In this document: positions 34,653 through 44,898 of the stretch, piece by piece
How positions within the stretch are numbered: the stretch's first letter is position 1
How the letters are laid out: every line of letters begins with the position of its first letter
NCBI RefSeq assembly: GCF_009618275.1
Contig: NZ_WIAD01000031.1
Location: 1-64,000 of the forward strand
DNA: 64,000 bases
From: Roseimaritima sediminicola
GTDB taxonomy: Bacteria > Planctomycetota > Planctomycetia > Pirellulales > Pirellulaceae
Reading direction: 5' to 3'
Program-made: the position numbers and the translations under genes
Notes under the pieces: model-generated
Told to the model about the DNA's origin: nothing
Database searches by the model: none
The model's input: only the letters and a program-made list of their open reading frames with translations

Positions 34653-35816
34653 TTAGAGGTCGAGGGCTAGGATCGACAGGTCGTCGTTCAGGCGGCCCGC
34701 GTGACTCCAGGCCAGCACGGCGGCTTCGATCCCCTCGAGCACTTCGGCCAGGGGCCGCGTTTGCGTTTCGATCAAGTGTTTGCCGAGCCGCTGTTCGCTG
34801 AACTCCTCGTCGTGCTCGTCCAGTTGTTCGACCACGCCGTCGGAATAGGCCACCAATCGATCGCCGGGATTCAGCTGGATTTCGCAGTCGTCGAATTCGT
34901 AGTCATCGATCACGCCGATCAACATCCCGGACGCGTCCAGAGGCACGGCGCCGGCGGTCGGGCTGACGCGCAAGACCGGCGGGTGGCCCGCCGAAGCGAG
35001 CTTCAGTTTCCGGGTCCGCGGGTCGAGGATCCCGTAGCACATGGAAAAGAACCGTCCGCCGCATTGTTCGATCTGGAATCGGCGGTTCAGCTCGCGGAGC
35101 ACGTCGCTGGGGGCGCGGACCCGGAGGGCGTCGTCGCCGTTATCGGCGTCGTACAACAGGGAAGTTCGTGAGGGCGTGGGGTCCATCATGCGGCTGATGC
35201 TGACCGACAGCAGGGACGCCGCAACGCCGTGGCCGCTGACGTCGGCGACGTAGAAACCCACCTGATCGTCGCCCAGTTTGAACGCGCCCAGGATATCTCC
35301 GGCCAATTCGTCACAGGGACGAAACTTCCAAGCGAACTCCACGCCCGTGACCTCGGGTGCATGGGCCGGAAGCATCGAGAACTGGAGATCCGCTGCCGCG
35401 TCCAGGTCGGTTTTCATGCGTTGGTTCTGCAGCGACAGTGTCTGCTCGAGTTCCAGGATGCGTTTGCCGGCGCCCACGCGAACGCGGAGTTCGTTGCGGT
35501 CGAAGGGTTTGGTTACGAAATCGTCCGCGCCCGCTTCCATGCCCTGGACGATCTCGTGCTTCTCGCTCTTGGCGGTCAGCATGATCACGTAGGTGTAGGG
35601 TTGCTGGGCGGCCGAGCGGATTTTCTGGACCAGTTCCAGCCCGTCCATCTCGGGCATCATCCAGTCGGTCAGCACCAGCGGGAACGCGTTTTCCTGGAAT
35701 CGTTGCCAAGCCTCCGCGCCGTCGGCCGCCGCGGTGACCTGGAACCCCAGTTTTTCCAGGTTCCGCTGTAGTCGGATTCGGGTGGCCGATTCGTCTTCCG
35801 CGATCAATACGTTCAA
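34653..35816 (-). CDS. Response regulator with SpoIIE/PP2C phosphatase output
   Basis: About 387 residues. Receiver domain at 1-120 with acidic pocket EDE, phospho-acceptor D51 in VLTDWMMPEMDG, and K103 in VTKPF. A short coiled coil leads into a SpoIIE-type PP2C phosphatase (LQFSMLPAHAPEVTGVEFAW; metal Asp residues in LAGDILG and VADVSGHG; SDGVVEQLD). Such RsbU-like proteins dephosphorylate anti-sigma antagonists; no partner is in the window. The receiver begins at a TTG (35816), about 70 bp after the hybrid kinase stop on the same strand; no ATG/GTG fits, and the longer open frame runs into the kinase gene. Confidence 0.85.
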   Translation of the reverse strand: MNVLIAEDESATRIRLQRNLEKLGFQVTAAADGAEAWQRFQENAFPLVLTDWMMPEMDGLELVQKIRSAAQQPYTYVIMLTAKSEKHEIVQGMEAGADDFVTKPFDRNELRVRVGAGKRILELEQTLSLQNQRMKTDLDAAADLQFSMLPAHAPEVTGVEFAWKFRPCDELAGDILGAFKLGDDQVGFYVADVSGHGVAASLLSVSISRMMDPTPSRTSLLYDADNGDDALRVRAPSDVLRELNRRFQIEQCGGRFFSMCYGILDPRTRKLKLASAGHPPVLRVSPTAGAVPLDASGMLIGVIDDYEFDDCEIQLNPGDRLVAYSDGVVEQLDEHDEEFSEQRLGKHLIETQTRPLAEVLEGIEAAVLAWSHAGRLNDDLSILALDL

Positions 35817-35884
35817 GGCAGGATTCCAGTCAGGGAGGGATAGTTTTCGAGGCTTGGCTTCGGCGGTCCGCGATGGCGCCGGAC

Positions 35885-38800
35885 TCAGGCTTGCAGGCAG
35901 CGTCGCAGTTCGCTTTCCAGACGCGTCAGTTCGGCGCGCAAGCGTCGGCAGAGGGACTCCGCCTCGGCCAGCGCCGCGTCCTTGCCCGCCTGTTCGAGCC
36001 GTTGTGCGGTTTCGAAGGCGGCCTTGGCAAAGAAGTTGCCGCTGCCACCCTTGATCGTGTGGGCGTGTTGACACACCCCGGCGGCGTCATCGGCCGCGAT
36101 GGCTTGTTCGAGGCTCTCGATCAACTGCGGGACCAGGTCGAAGAACGATTGGATCATCTCCTCCAACAGCTCCTCGTCGTCCTCGTACTCCGCCGCCAGT
36201 TCTTCCTCGTCGAACACCTCCTCGACCGGCTGCTGGTTCGCCAGCCGGTCGGCATCGGCCGCAGCACTTGCGCCGCGGTCGGCCCCGCCGGCAGCATTCG
36301 GTTCCGCCGCAGCATTCGGTTCCGCCGCGGCTTTTAATTCCGCCTCGGCATTCGGTTCCACCTCGGCATTCGGTTCCACCTCAGCTTTTAATTCCGCCTC
36401 GGCTTTTGGTTCCGCCTCGGCTTTTGGTTCCGCCTCGGCTTTTGGTTCCGCCGCGGCTTTGGGTTCGCCTTCGCCGGGTGGCACGCCGGGCGGGGCGGCG
36501 GCTGCGTTGGTTTTCTGGATAACCTGCTCGATAGTGGTATACAGTGCTTTGCGGCGGACGGGTTTGGAGACGTAGCCATCCATACCGGCGTCCAAGCAGC
36601 GTTGGGCGTCGCCCTTCATGGCATGAGCGGTCATGGCGATGATGGGCAGGTGTCGGCCGCTGGCCTCTTCCGCCTCGCGAATCGCTTTGGTGGCTGCAAA
36701 CCCATCCATTTCCGGCATCTGGATATCGGTCAGTAACAGGTCGAAATCTTCTTTCCCGAGGACTTCGATGGCTTCGCGGCCGTTGTTGGCGACCACCACG
36801 GTGTGGCCTCGTTTTTCCAGCAGACGCACGGCCAATTGCTGATTGGGCGGGTGGTCCTCGGCCAACAGGATTCGCAGCGGCGCGGTCGTGGCCGAGTCCT
36901 CGTTGTCGGCGGCCGGCGGTTTGGGCAACAGGGATCCACTCGCGCCCATCGCCATGCCGATTTCCTCCAGCAGCTGCGATTGTTTGACCGGTTTGGTCAG
37001 CAACGCGGCCACGTTGATGGCTTTTGCACGGGCGGAGTCACCGCTGCTGCGCGACGAGGTCAGCATCATCGCGGTCACGTCCTGCAGTTTGGATTGCGTC
37101 CGCACCCAGCCCAGGAAATCAAAACCGTCCATGCCCGGCATGTTGACGTCGGACAGAATCAGCTGAAACGGCGGCGGATCGGACTCACCCAGCATCGCAA
37201 TGGCTCGCTGAGGGCTGTCGACGATCGTCGGAACCAGGCCCCACTGCGACAGCATTTCATTCAGGATTTTGAGGTTCGTGTGGTTGTCGTCGACCACCAG
37301 TACTCGCAGCCCCTGCAACTCGCTCAGCTCGGCGGCCACCGGTATCGTGGCCGGATCTTGAACGGCAAATCGAGCTGTAAAGTGGAACGTCGTGCCGATC
37401 CCGACGGTGCTTTCGGCCCAGATTCGCCCATCCATCAAGGCCACCAATTGACTGGAGATCGACAGTCCCAGTCCGGTCCCGCCGAACTTGCGGCTGGTCG
37501 AGGTATCGGCCTGGTCGAAGGCCCCGAATACCTTGTCGATCAAATGTTCTGGAATCCCGATGCCGGTGTCCGAAACGGCGAAGTGCAAAAGCACCGTTTC
37601 TTGGTCGCGAGATTCGATATCGACTTTGAGAACGACTTCACCCTCCTCGGTAAATTTGACGGCGTTGCCGATCAGGTTCACGACGATTTGTCGAAGTCGG
37701 CCCGGATCGCCGAGCAGGTAATCCGGAACATCGGGCAAGACGTGGCAGGCCAGTTCCAGACCCTTCTTGTGAGCGCGGACGGCCAAGGTATGCGTGGCAT
37801 CGCCCAGCACGTCGCGGAGCCGAAAGCTGACCGTATCCAGATCCAGTTTGCCGGCTTCGATCTTAGAAAAGTCCAGGATGTCATTGATCAACATCAAGAG
37901 GGCTTCGCCGGAGGACAACACGGTCTGCAGGTATTCGCGTTGTTCGCGATTTAGGTCGGTGTCGAGCGCCAACTCGCTCATGCCGATGATCGCGTTCATC
38001 GGCGTGCGAATTTCGTGGCTCATATTGGCCAGGAAATCGCCTTTGGCCTGACTGGCCGATTCGGCTGCCAACCGGGCTTCGTTCAGTTCGGCGGTGCGCT
38101 GTTGAACGGTTTCCTCCAGCGTATCGCGGTGTCGCCGCAGCTCTTCGGTGCGCTGCATGACCAGACGTTTCAGCGAACGGTTCCAGGCGACAATCGCGCC
38201 GATCAACGCCAGGGTGGACAGGACCACGATCCAGAATCCACGCTGTTGGTACAGCGGTGTCGGTGGGGGCAGAGGCGTCACCCAACGATTGGTGATCACT
38301 TTGCGCTGTTCCGGAGAAATCGTATCCAGACCTTTTTGCAGAATCCCTACCAGTTCCGGCCAGTCGCTGCGGACGCAGCATCCCATGTGGTAGACAAAGC
38401 CGCTTTCGCCCGCGACGCGCACATTGGCGATGCCTTCGCTCTCGATCACGTAGGAAGCCGAAGCGTAGTCACTGATGAAGGCGGTGACGGCTCCGGAAGA
38501 AACCGCGAACAAGCCCTCGCGAGCCGTCAGCACGGGGACCAGTTCGAGGTCCGGGTGATTGGCTTGCAGGTAGCGATGGGTCGCGTACCCTTCGGCTACC
38601 GCCACGCGTTGCCCCTTGAGGGCCTGCATGTCCAAGGTTTCGTCGCCGTGGCGAACCAGGATCACCGCCGGAAAATGAATGTATGCTTCGGTAAAGCGAG
38701 CGTACTCCAAACGGTCGGGCGTTTCGGCGGCCAGCGGGAACATGTCGACTTCGCGCTCGCGCAGCATGCGCAGGTTTTCCGACCAGGAATCCGTCTGCAC

Positions 38801-39067
38801 AATTTCAAATTGGATGCCCAGGATTCGCTCCAATTCGCGCATGTAATCGGAGGTGATTCCCACGTAGTTGCCCTCCTCGTCAAACCACTCGGCGGGCCGG
38901 TAATCGGGCGTGGGAGCCAGGCGAATGACCGGATGGGCTGCCAGCCAAGCACGCTCCTCGGCCGTCAGCAGATCGTCCGTTGGCTGCTGGGCAGAGCCCC
39001 CTCGGACCGACAGCAGGCAGACGACCAGAATGAATAAACAGCGGTGAAAAGACAGGTGAAAAGACAT
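35885..39067 (-). CDS. Hybrid histidine kinase with periplasmic solute-binding sensor, two REC domains and HPt
   Basis: A 1060-residue BvgS-like kinase. Signal peptide (1-26); one bacterial solute-binding family 3 sensor domain (about 35-262, with [11 protein letters not shown] and [18 protein letters not shown]); transmembrane helix 276-296; coiled coil to 340. Then HisKA with H351 in [13 protein letters not shown], HATPase ([26 protein letters not shown]), REC1 with D640, REC2 with D781, and an HPt with H1003 in [10 protein letters not shown]. Between REC2 and HPt is a 60-residue (K/N)AEAEP repeat linker (868-928). Probably signals to the SpoIIE regulator encoded just downstream. Confidence 0.95.
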   Translation of the reverse strand: MSFHLSFHRCLFILVVCLLSVRGGSAQQPTDDLLTAEERAWLAAHPVIRLAPTPDYRPAEWFDEEGNYVGITSDYMRELERILGIQFEIVQTDSWSENLRMLREREVDMFPLAAETPDRLEYARFTEAYIHFPAVILVRHGDETLDMQALKGQRVAVAEGYATHRYLQANHPDLELVPVLTAREGLFAVSSGAVTAFISDYASASYVIESEGIANVRVAGESGFVYHMGCCVRSDWPELVGILQKGLDTISPEQRKVITNRWVTPLPPPTPLYQQRGFWIVVLSTLALIGAIVAWNRSLKRLVMQRTEELRRHRDTLEETVQQRTAELNEARLAAESASQAKGDFLANMSHEIRTPMNAIIGMSELALDTDLNREQREYLQTVLSSGEALLMLINDILDFSKIEAGKLDLDTVSFRLRDVLGDATHTLAVRAHKKGLELACHVLPDVPDYLLGDPGRLRQIVVNLIGNAVKFTEEGEVVLKVDIESRDQETVLLHFAVSDTGIGIPEHLIDKVFGAFDQADTSTSRKFGGTGLGLSISSQLVALMDGRIWAESTVGIGTTFHFTARFAVQDPATIPVAAELSELQGLRVLVVDDNHTNLKILNEMLSQWGLVPTIVDSPQRAIAMLGESDPPPFQLILSDVNMPGMDGFDFLGWVRTQSKLQDVTAMMLTSSRSSGDSARAKAINVAALLTKPVKQSQLLEEIGMAMGASGSLLPKPPAADNEDSATTAPLRILLAEDHPPNQQLAVRLLEKRGHTVVVANNGREAIEVLGKEDFDLLLTDIQMPEMDGFAATKAIREAEEASGRHLPIIAMTAHAMKGDAQRCLDAGMDGYVSKPVRRKALYTTIEQVIQKTNAAAAPPGVPPGEGEPKAAAEPKAEAEPKAEAEPKAEAELKAEVEPNAEVEPNAEAELKAAAEPNAAAEPNAAGGADRGASAAADADRLANQQPVEEVFDEEELAAEYEDDEELLEEMIQSFFDLVPQLIESLEQAIAADDAAGVCQHAHTIKGGSGNFFAKAAFETAQRLEQAGKDAALAEAESLCRRLRAELTRLESELRRCLQA
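36290..36470. repeat. 18-bp tandem repeat inside the hybrid kinase gene
   Basis: The linker between REC2 and HPt is encoded by degenerate tandem copies of GCCTCGGCTTTTGGTTCC (plus-strand view), giving (K/N)-A-E-x-E-P hexapeptides. Copies at 36398-36452 are nearly identical. Units are multiples of three, so copy-number change would alter linker length without breaking the frame. Confidence 0.8.
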
Positions 39068-39489
39068 GGGCTCGAGGGGTTGTTATGGCAGGCCGACGCG
39101 GACCCTCTCGGAAAAGCGGTGGTAAGGGTGGATCGACGTCGGCGACGAGCATCTGTGGGGACCGAGTATAACCGTCGGCGAGCCGAGCATCGAACGCGTG
39201 AACCCCGTCCACATCGAAGCATCCACGCTGCGGGACGGTCCCGCGGCCTGGAGGGGCTGGACGTTTTGTGAAGGCATCGCGCGGGCGCGGAGCACAACCC
39301 TGTTAATTGTGAGAGTTTCGCCGTGCGGCGTTCGCGTCACCGCTCTGCGTGAATTCTGACTGGTGTTTGCTTTTTTGTTCAGCCCGCCCCCGCGCGGTGG
39401 GCGATCTCCTTTGCACAACAGATTCTGTACCGTGGTGCGCTGGTCAGTCGTGGTGCGCCGGTCCCTCCAACACCGCGAGAGGAAACACG
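39068..39489. other. Divergent intergenic region between kinase and porin genes
   Basis: About 420 bp with no supportable gene; it must hold promoters for the kinase (leftwards) and the porin (rightwards). GAGAGGAAACACG immediately before 39490 is the porin ribosome site. No clear promoter boxes or repeats were seen. Confidence 0.5.
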
Positions 39490-40830
39490 ATGCAATATCG
39501 GGTCGAACACAAGGGCTTCGCAGCGACGCTGCTGCGCCGCTTTCTCTCGCTGCTGATTCCCGCGGTTTGCGCCCCCCTGGCCGCGGTCCCCGCGATCGAT
39601 GTCCAGGCCGCCGAGCCCTGCGATGGGTACCCGTCGATGGCTGCCTGCCTCGCACCGGTAGACATCCCTCCGGGTTTGCTGGGCGACTGTTGCGGGTTTC
39701 GCAGTGGTTTCGCCCAGCATGGCATTACTGTCGATGCCGATGCGACGTTGTTCTACATGGGCGTGGCCGATGGTGGGGTCGACCGAGAGTTCCGCTTTGC
39801 CGGCCACAACGACTACGTCGTGAACATGGACATGGGCAAGCTGGGTGTCCAGGAAGGGTTGTTCGTCAAGTTGCGAGCGGAACATCGTTATGGAGAGCCG
39901 CTGGGTGGGGCGACCGGTGCGCTGCTGCCTTCCAACGTCGTGGCCAGTCTTCCCGTGCTCGACAGCGAAGAGGTCTATCTGACCAACGTGTTGTTCACCC
40001 AGATGTTTTCGGAACAGTTCGGAGTCTTCTTCGGAAAACTGGACACCTTCGATGGCGACCTTAACGCCTTCGCGCACGGTCGCGGCAAGACGCAGTTTTC
40101 CAACCTGGGATTTGTCGTCAATCCGACACTGCTGCGGACGGTGCCTTACTCCACCCTGGGCGTCGGCTTTGTGGTTCTGGGCGAGGGAGCCCAGCCGCTG
40201 TTTCAGTTCAGCGTTCTGAACCCCACCGATACGGCGCGGACGAGCGGGATCAGCGAGCTGTACAGCGAAGGAGTCACGTTGGCTGCGGAGTTGCGTTTGC
40301 CAACGCAGTTGTTCGGGATGCCCGGGCATCAGCTGGTGGGCGGCACCTGGAGCAGTCGCGACGTGGCCAGCCTGGGCCAGGATCCGCGGATCGTTCTGCC
40401 GAATGTCCCGATTGCTCGGCAAAGCGATTCGTGGGCATTGTACTGGAACTTCGACCAATACCTGGTCACCGATGCATGCAACCCGCAGCAGGGCTGGGGC
40501 GTGTTCGGTCGCGCCGGCTTGGCCGACGACCAGACCAACCCGCTGTCCTGGTTCCTCAGTTTTGGGGTGGGCGGCAACAGCCAGCTTCGCGGTCGCCAGA
40601 GCGACACGTTCGGCGTGGGCTGGTACTACGCGGGCACCAGCGACGAATTGGGACCGCTGCTGCAGGCGGCCGTGGGCCCGGTGGGCGACGGGCAGGGCGT
40701 CGAAATGTTTTACAATGTGGCCGTCACCCCGTGGCTGCACATCACCCCGGACTTGCAATTCATCGTACCGGCCCGCGAGAATGTCGACACGGCCACCGTT
40801 GCCGGTCTTCGCGCCCAGCTGATCTTCTAG
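39490..40830 (+). CDS. Carbohydrate porin, OprB family
   Basis: A 446-residue outer-membrane porin. Signal peptide to about residue 38 (VPAIDVQAAEP), then an OprB-type beta-barrel: GLLGDCCGFRSGFAQHGITVDAD, VYLTNVLFTQMFSEQFGVFFGKLDTF and DGQGVEMFYNVAVTPWLHITPDLQF, with a terminal strand ending in QLIF. OprB porins admit sugars and other small solutes. The ATG at 39490 has GAGAGGAAA upstream. The divergent hybrid kinase with a solute-binding sensor may control it; that is inference. An antisense open frame spans most of this gene and is not real. Confidence 0.92.
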   Translation: MQYRVEHKGFAATLLRRFLSLLIPAVCAPLAAVPAIDVQAAEPCDGYPSMAACLAPVDIPPGLLGDCCGFRSGFAQHGITVDADATLFYMGVADGGVDREFRFAGHNDYVVNMDMGKLGVQEGLFVKLRAEHRYGEPLGGATGALLPSNVVASLPVLDSEEVYLTNVLFTQMFSEQFGVFFGKLDTFDGDLNAFAHGRGKTQFSNLGFVVNPTLLRTVPYSTLGVGFVVLGEGAQPLFQFSVLNPTDTARTSGISELYSEGVTLAAELRLPTQLFGMPGHQLVGGTWSSRDVASLGQDPRIVLPNVPIARQSDSWALYWNFDQYLVTDACNPQQGWGVFGRAGLADDQTNPLSWFLSFGVGGNSQLRGRQSDTFGVGWYYAGTSDELGPLLQAAVGPVGDGQGVEMFYNVAVTPWLHITPDLQFIVPARENVDTATVAGLRAQLIF

Positions 40831-40900
40831 CGTCGGCTGAATTGAAGGCGCCAGGATTCTTTGTCTGTGTCGATCTACTTGCTGTTCAACGAGGATGCTC

Positions 40901-41827
40901 ATGCGCCGGTTACTTTGTCTCCTTACGACCCTCCTGCTCGCCGTACCCGCCGCTGTCGCTGACGACGCTGCGGGGGACGATGGCAAACTGCGAATCATCG
41001 TCTTCGGGGCGCATCCCGACGACGCGGAGTATCGCGCGGGCGGTACCGCAGTGAAATGGTCGCGACTGGGGCACCACGTGAAACTGGTGTCTGTCACCAA
41101 TGGCGACATCGGACACTGGGAAATGGCCGGCGGGGCACTGGCCAAACGCCGTACCGAGGAGGTTCGCAAAGCCTCCGAGATTCTGGGCACGACTTCGGAA
41201 GTGCTGGACATCCACGATGGCGAATTGATGCCCACGCTGGAGAATCGCAAAAAGATCACCCGCTTGATCCGCGACTGGAAAGCCGACGTCGTGATCGCCC
41301 ATCGTCCCTGGGACTACCATCCGGACCATCGCTACGTGGGTGTTCTGGTGCAGGACGCTTCCTTCATGGTGGCCGTCCCGTTTTTCTGCCCCGACGTCCC
41401 GGCGTTGGAAAAGAATCCCGTCTTCCTGTACTCCAGCGACCGTTTTACGAAACCGTATCCCTTCAACGCCGACATCGCCGTTTCGATCGATGACGCCTTC
41501 GAAACCAAGGTCGAGGCGATCGCCGAACTGGAATCGCAAGTCTTCGACGGCGGTGCCCTGAGCAACGCCGAGAAAGCCGCTCAGGCCCCACCGGCACGCT
41601 TGAAGGAAGCGCGGCTGGAGCACGTTCGTCAGGTATGGGACAATCGCGCCGGAGGCGAAGCAAGGAAATACCGTGATGCCCTGATCCGCCGGTACGGTGA
41701 GGAACGTGGCAAAGCGGTGCAGTACGCCGAAGCCTTCGAGATCTGCGAATACGGCCACCAGCCCAGCGAAGCCGAAATCCGCGAGCTGTTTCCGTTCTTC
41801 GGCGAAGCGAACCAAGGCGAGAAATAA
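40901..41827 (+). CDS. Secreted PIG-L/LmbE-type N-deacetylase
   Basis: About 308 residues with a signal peptide (LLCLLTTLLLAVPAAVADDA). The PIG-L motif GAHPDDAEYRAGG supplies the zinc ligands and catalytic Asp; YHPDHRYVGVLV holds the downstream His ligand. Family members remove acetyl groups from GlcNAc-type substrates in glycolipid, mycothiol or exopolysaccharide metabolism. The ATG at 40901 is 6 nt after GAGG; the in-frame ATG at 40895 overlaps that ribosome site. Follows the porin by about 70 bp and may share its transcript. Confidence 0.92.
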   Translation: MRRLLCLLTTLLLAVPAAVADDAAGDDGKLRIIVFGAHPDDAEYRAGGTAVKWSRLGHHVKLVSVTNGDIGHWEMAGGALAKRRTEEVRKASEILGTTSEVLDIHDGELMPTLENRKKITRLIRDWKADVVIAHRPWDYHPDHRYVGVLVQDASFMVAVPFFCPDVPALEKNPVFLYSSDRFTKPYPFNADIAVSIDDAFETKVEAIAELESQVFDGGALSNAEKAAQAPPARLKEARLEHVRQVWDNRAGGEARKYRDALIRRYGEERGKAVQYAEAFEICEYGHQPSEAEIRELFPFFGEANQGEK

Positions 41828-41970
41828 ACGTCCTGATCCCAGGGCGTTTCCCAGAGCACGCCCAGTGCCGGCACGTGGGCCCGAACAAACCGTTCCGGCT
41901 CAGGTTTTCCGACGCAACTTAGGCTGTCCGGTCGGCGAGCTTGTATTCACAGGCTGGAAGCCTATGCCAC

Positions 41971-44898
41971 TCATTCGCCGGTCTCGGGCTGCTCGATCTC
42001 CAGCGTGATGGTTTTCACGACGTAGTGGATCAACGAGGCGACCTGTTCGACCGACAGGCCTTCCTCCAGGCCGACCGGCATCATCGACTCGCCCGAGCTC
42101 TGCAGCATCTCGAGTTCGCTGCGCAGCAGCTCGTGCGTCTTGCCATCGGAGGCCGCGAGGGTCACGCTGTGATCCGACTCCGATGTGAGCACGCCGGTAT
42201 AGATGATCCCGTCGAGGGTGACGGCTTGGTACTGCAGGTATTTGTCCTCTACCGCACGGTTGGGATCCAGCACCGCGGTCAGAATCGCTTTGGGCGTGCG
42301 GTTGGTCAGCAGTTCCAGTTGGGGGCCGACCACGTGTCCGCGGTCCTCCAGCCGGTGGCAACTGGCGCACTTGGTCGCAAACAGGGCCCGTCCCTGATCG
42401 AGATCGGTCTTGCCCTGGTCGAACAACGCGATCGCCGGCGAGTAGGCCTCGACGACGGCTTGGCGATCGCGGCTGTGCTGCTTGAGAACCTCGGTCGCCA
42501 GCTGCCGAATCGCTTCGGAGCGATGATTCAGCAGCTGCACCCGTTGCTCGGCGGACAGGCTGGTTCGGGCAATGCTTCCCTCGCCGATGCTGGTCAACAG
42601 ATCTTGAGTCGACTGTTGGTTCTGCAGGATGATCGACAGCGCGTGCGAGCGAACTTGCGGACTGAGGGATTTCCAGTGACGGGCCAGCCGCGAAACAGTC
42701 TGCGGGCGATCCAGTTGGGCCAGCCGGTCGATCGCCGCAATCTGTAGGGCGGACGGATGAGCCGGCGCGAGCAGCGATTCGAGCCGCTCGACGTCCTGTT
42801 CGGTTTGCTCGCGCCGGTAACCCAGCAATTCCACGGCGACCGTCTTTTCGGCGGTGCTGCTTTCATTCGTTTCCAGCAACGACGTCGCACGGTCGAGAAT
42901 GCGGCCCAGCGCGGCGGTCGCTTGCTGAGACAAACCGAATTGTTCGATGGGCTCGGTCGGACCGATCGTGCGGAACCAGGCGTGGATGGTCTGCCAAGCC
43001 CGCGGTTCGGTGGACAACTGTGAAAGAATGGTTTCCAGCGTCTGCGGCTGGTCGATCCGAGACGCCATGACCAGCAATGAAGCAAGCGAGACGGACGGGC
43101 CGGCGCGGTCGGCGAGGAAGGACTCCACGACGGACGGCAGATTGTCTCGATGGACGCTGCTGAGGATCGCAGCCCGCAGCCACGGATCATCGCCGTCGGC
43201 GGCCAGCAGGGCACCGAGCAGTTTACCTGTCCCCGGCGCATCGATCTCGCCCAAGCTGTACGCGACCTGCATTCGCACCATCGGGTCCTCATCGGCGGCC
43301 CGTGATTCCAGCAGGCGGCGGCCGGCCGTTTGCCGGTCACCGGACCAACCGTCCCAGTGGAACTCGAGCATTCGAACGGCATGACGCCGGACGCCGGGAT
43401 GGGGATCGTCCAGGGCCGAGAGCACCGTCTGCGGTTGCAGCGAGCCGAGGCCCGCCAGCGTGCACAACGCGTGCAGCCTGGCCAGTGGCCGCGAACTGGT
43501 CTCGTAAAGCCGTCGGAGGTGCGGGGCGGCTTGCGGATCAGCCTGCCACAGCAGCATCCGCTGGGCCAGATCCCGTTGCCAACCGTTGGAGCTCTCCAGT
43601 ACTCGAACCAGTTCCGCCGTGTTCATGCGGTCCAGCCGTGGGACGTCACGCGGCTGGACGTTCTCGGGCACGATGCGATAGATACGACCCAGATGCGATC
43701 CGGAGCGAACGTCCAGCGTCTTTTCCAGTTCGTCGTCGATCCACTCGGGATGCTCGATCACTTCCCGCACCATGTCGGCGAGGTACAACGCGCCGTCCGG
43801 TCCAGTGTGGATGCATGCTGGCCGCGACCACGGATCAGCCGACCGGAAGAACTCTTCGGTCTCCGCGTGCAGCTTGTGGCTTTCGAACGTTACGCCTTGG
43901 GGCAGCAGTTTGCGGGCGTGAACGATGTTGTAGACCGGTTCGCTGGTGAAGCTGACGTGTTCGTAATCCGGTCCGAACAAGTTGTCGCGATAGATCATCG
44001 TTCCGCAGGCGGAGGTAAACCGCGGCGTGGCTCCGATCGCTCGGTACTGCGGATCACAGTGGCTGATGATCGGGCCGATCGGATAAACGCGTGTGTCGCC
44101 ACGACGGATGTCATGTCGCGCTGCCGGAAAGGTCAGGTGTGGGTTCCGCGCCAAATACTGTTCATCCAGCACATAATGAAAGATGGGATTGGGATTGTTA
44201 CAGCCAAACCAGTTGCCCCAGTCGTCGCGGTTGCGGCCGTACTGCGTCTGTCCCGATTGCACCTCCAGCTCGCCGGTGTCGGGACGGATTCGCAGGTCGC
44301 GACCGCGGAGCTGGACCGTTTCGCCGGTCTTGGTCGAGGTGATCGTCCCGCCGCTGTCGCCGTTGGCCAGATAGACCCAGTTATCCAGACCCCAGCGCAG
44401 CCCATTAACGCGGTGCTGTTCATTGCCCTCGCCAAAGCCGGTGTACAGCACGTCGCGGCGATCGGCGCGGCCATCGCCGGTGGTGTCCTCCAGATAAACC
44501 ACGTCCGGCGCGGCGGTTACCAGCACGCCCCCTCGCCAACAGAGGATTCCGTTGGGCGTGCTCAGACGCTGGGCGAACAGCGTGCTATGGTCGTAGACTC
44601 CGTCGCCATCACGGTCCTCCAGTACGCGGACGCGGCCGCCCGGTTTTCGGTCGCCATCGATGCCCAGCGGATAGTCGGCCATTTCCACAACCCACAGCCT
44701 GCCGTCGGGACCCCAGTCGAAATCCACTGGATCCTGCACCAACGGTTCGGCGGCCACGGTCTCGACGCGAAAACCGGCGGCGACTTCGATCTGGTCCAGA
44801 CGCTGGTCGGCCCAAAGGTGCGAAGCGGCGCCGGCCAGCAGAACCCAGCCGAGAGCGAGCGACGTCCAGGGTCGACTGAGAAGCGGACTGCGAATCAT
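41971..44898 (-). CDS. PVC-type membrane-bound dehydrogenase with HEAT repeats and haem c domain
   Basis: A 975-residue exported protein. Signal peptide (ending SHLWADQ); N-terminal beta-propeller dehydrogenase-like domain (GFRVETVAAEPLVQDPVDF, WGPDGRLWVVEMADYP, MIYRDNLFGPDYEH, TGPDGALYLADM). HEAT repeats occupy about 400-800, and the C-terminal Pirellula/Verrucomicrobium-type haem domain has CASCH (about 844-848). Such proteins are a hallmark of Planctomycetes and Verrucomicrobia; the substrate is unknown, probably sugar-related. Its ATG overlaps the stop of the upstream dimethylformamidase-like gene (ATGA). Confidence 0.93.
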   Translation of the reverse strand: MIRSPLLSRPWTSLALGWVLLAGAASHLWADQRLDQIEVAAGFRVETVAAEPLVQDPVDFDWGPDGRLWVVEMADYPLGIDGDRKPGGRVRVLEDRDGDGVYDHSTLFAQRLSTPNGILCWRGGVLVTAAPDVVYLEDTTGDGRADRRDVLYTGFGEGNEQHRVNGLRWGLDNWVYLANGDSGGTITSTKTGETVQLRGRDLRIRPDTGELEVQSGQTQYGRNRDDWGNWFGCNNPNPIFHYVLDEQYLARNPHLTFPAARHDIRRGDTRVYPIGPIISHCDPQYRAIGATPRFTSACGTMIYRDNLFGPDYEHVSFTSEPVYNIVHARKLLPQGVTFESHKLHAETEEFFRSADPWSRPACIHTGPDGALYLADMVREVIEHPEWIDDELEKTLDVRSGSHLGRIYRIVPENVQPRDVPRLDRMNTAELVRVLESSNGWQRDLAQRMLLWQADPQAAPHLRRLYETSSRPLARLHALCTLAGLGSLQPQTVLSALDDPHPGVRRHAVRMLEFHWDGWSGDRQTAGRRLLESRAADEDPMVRMQVAYSLGEIDAPGTGKLLGALLAADGDDPWLRAAILSSVHRDNLPSVVESFLADRAGPSVSLASLLVMASRIDQPQTLETILSQLSTEPRAWQTIHAWFRTIGPTEPIEQFGLSQQATAALGRILDRATSLLETNESSTAEKTVAVELLGYRREQTEQDVERLESLLAPAHPSALQIAAIDRLAQLDRPQTVSRLARHWKSLSPQVRSHALSIILQNQQSTQDLLTSIGEGSIARTSLSAEQRVQLLNHRSEAIRQLATEVLKQHSRDRQAVVEAYSPAIALFDQGKTDLDQGRALFATKCASCHRLEDRGHVVGPQLELLTNRTPKAILTAVLDPNRAVEDKYLQYQAVTLDGIIYTGVLTSESDHSVTLAASDGKTHELLRSELEMLQSSGESMMPVGLEEGLSVEQVASLIHYVVKTITLEIEQPETGE

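Noticed and set aside
39379-41259. 626-residue minus-strand open frame opposite the porin gene
   Set aside because: The plus strand encodes a clear OprB porin and a PIG-L protein; the antisense frame has no family match and follows from high GC.
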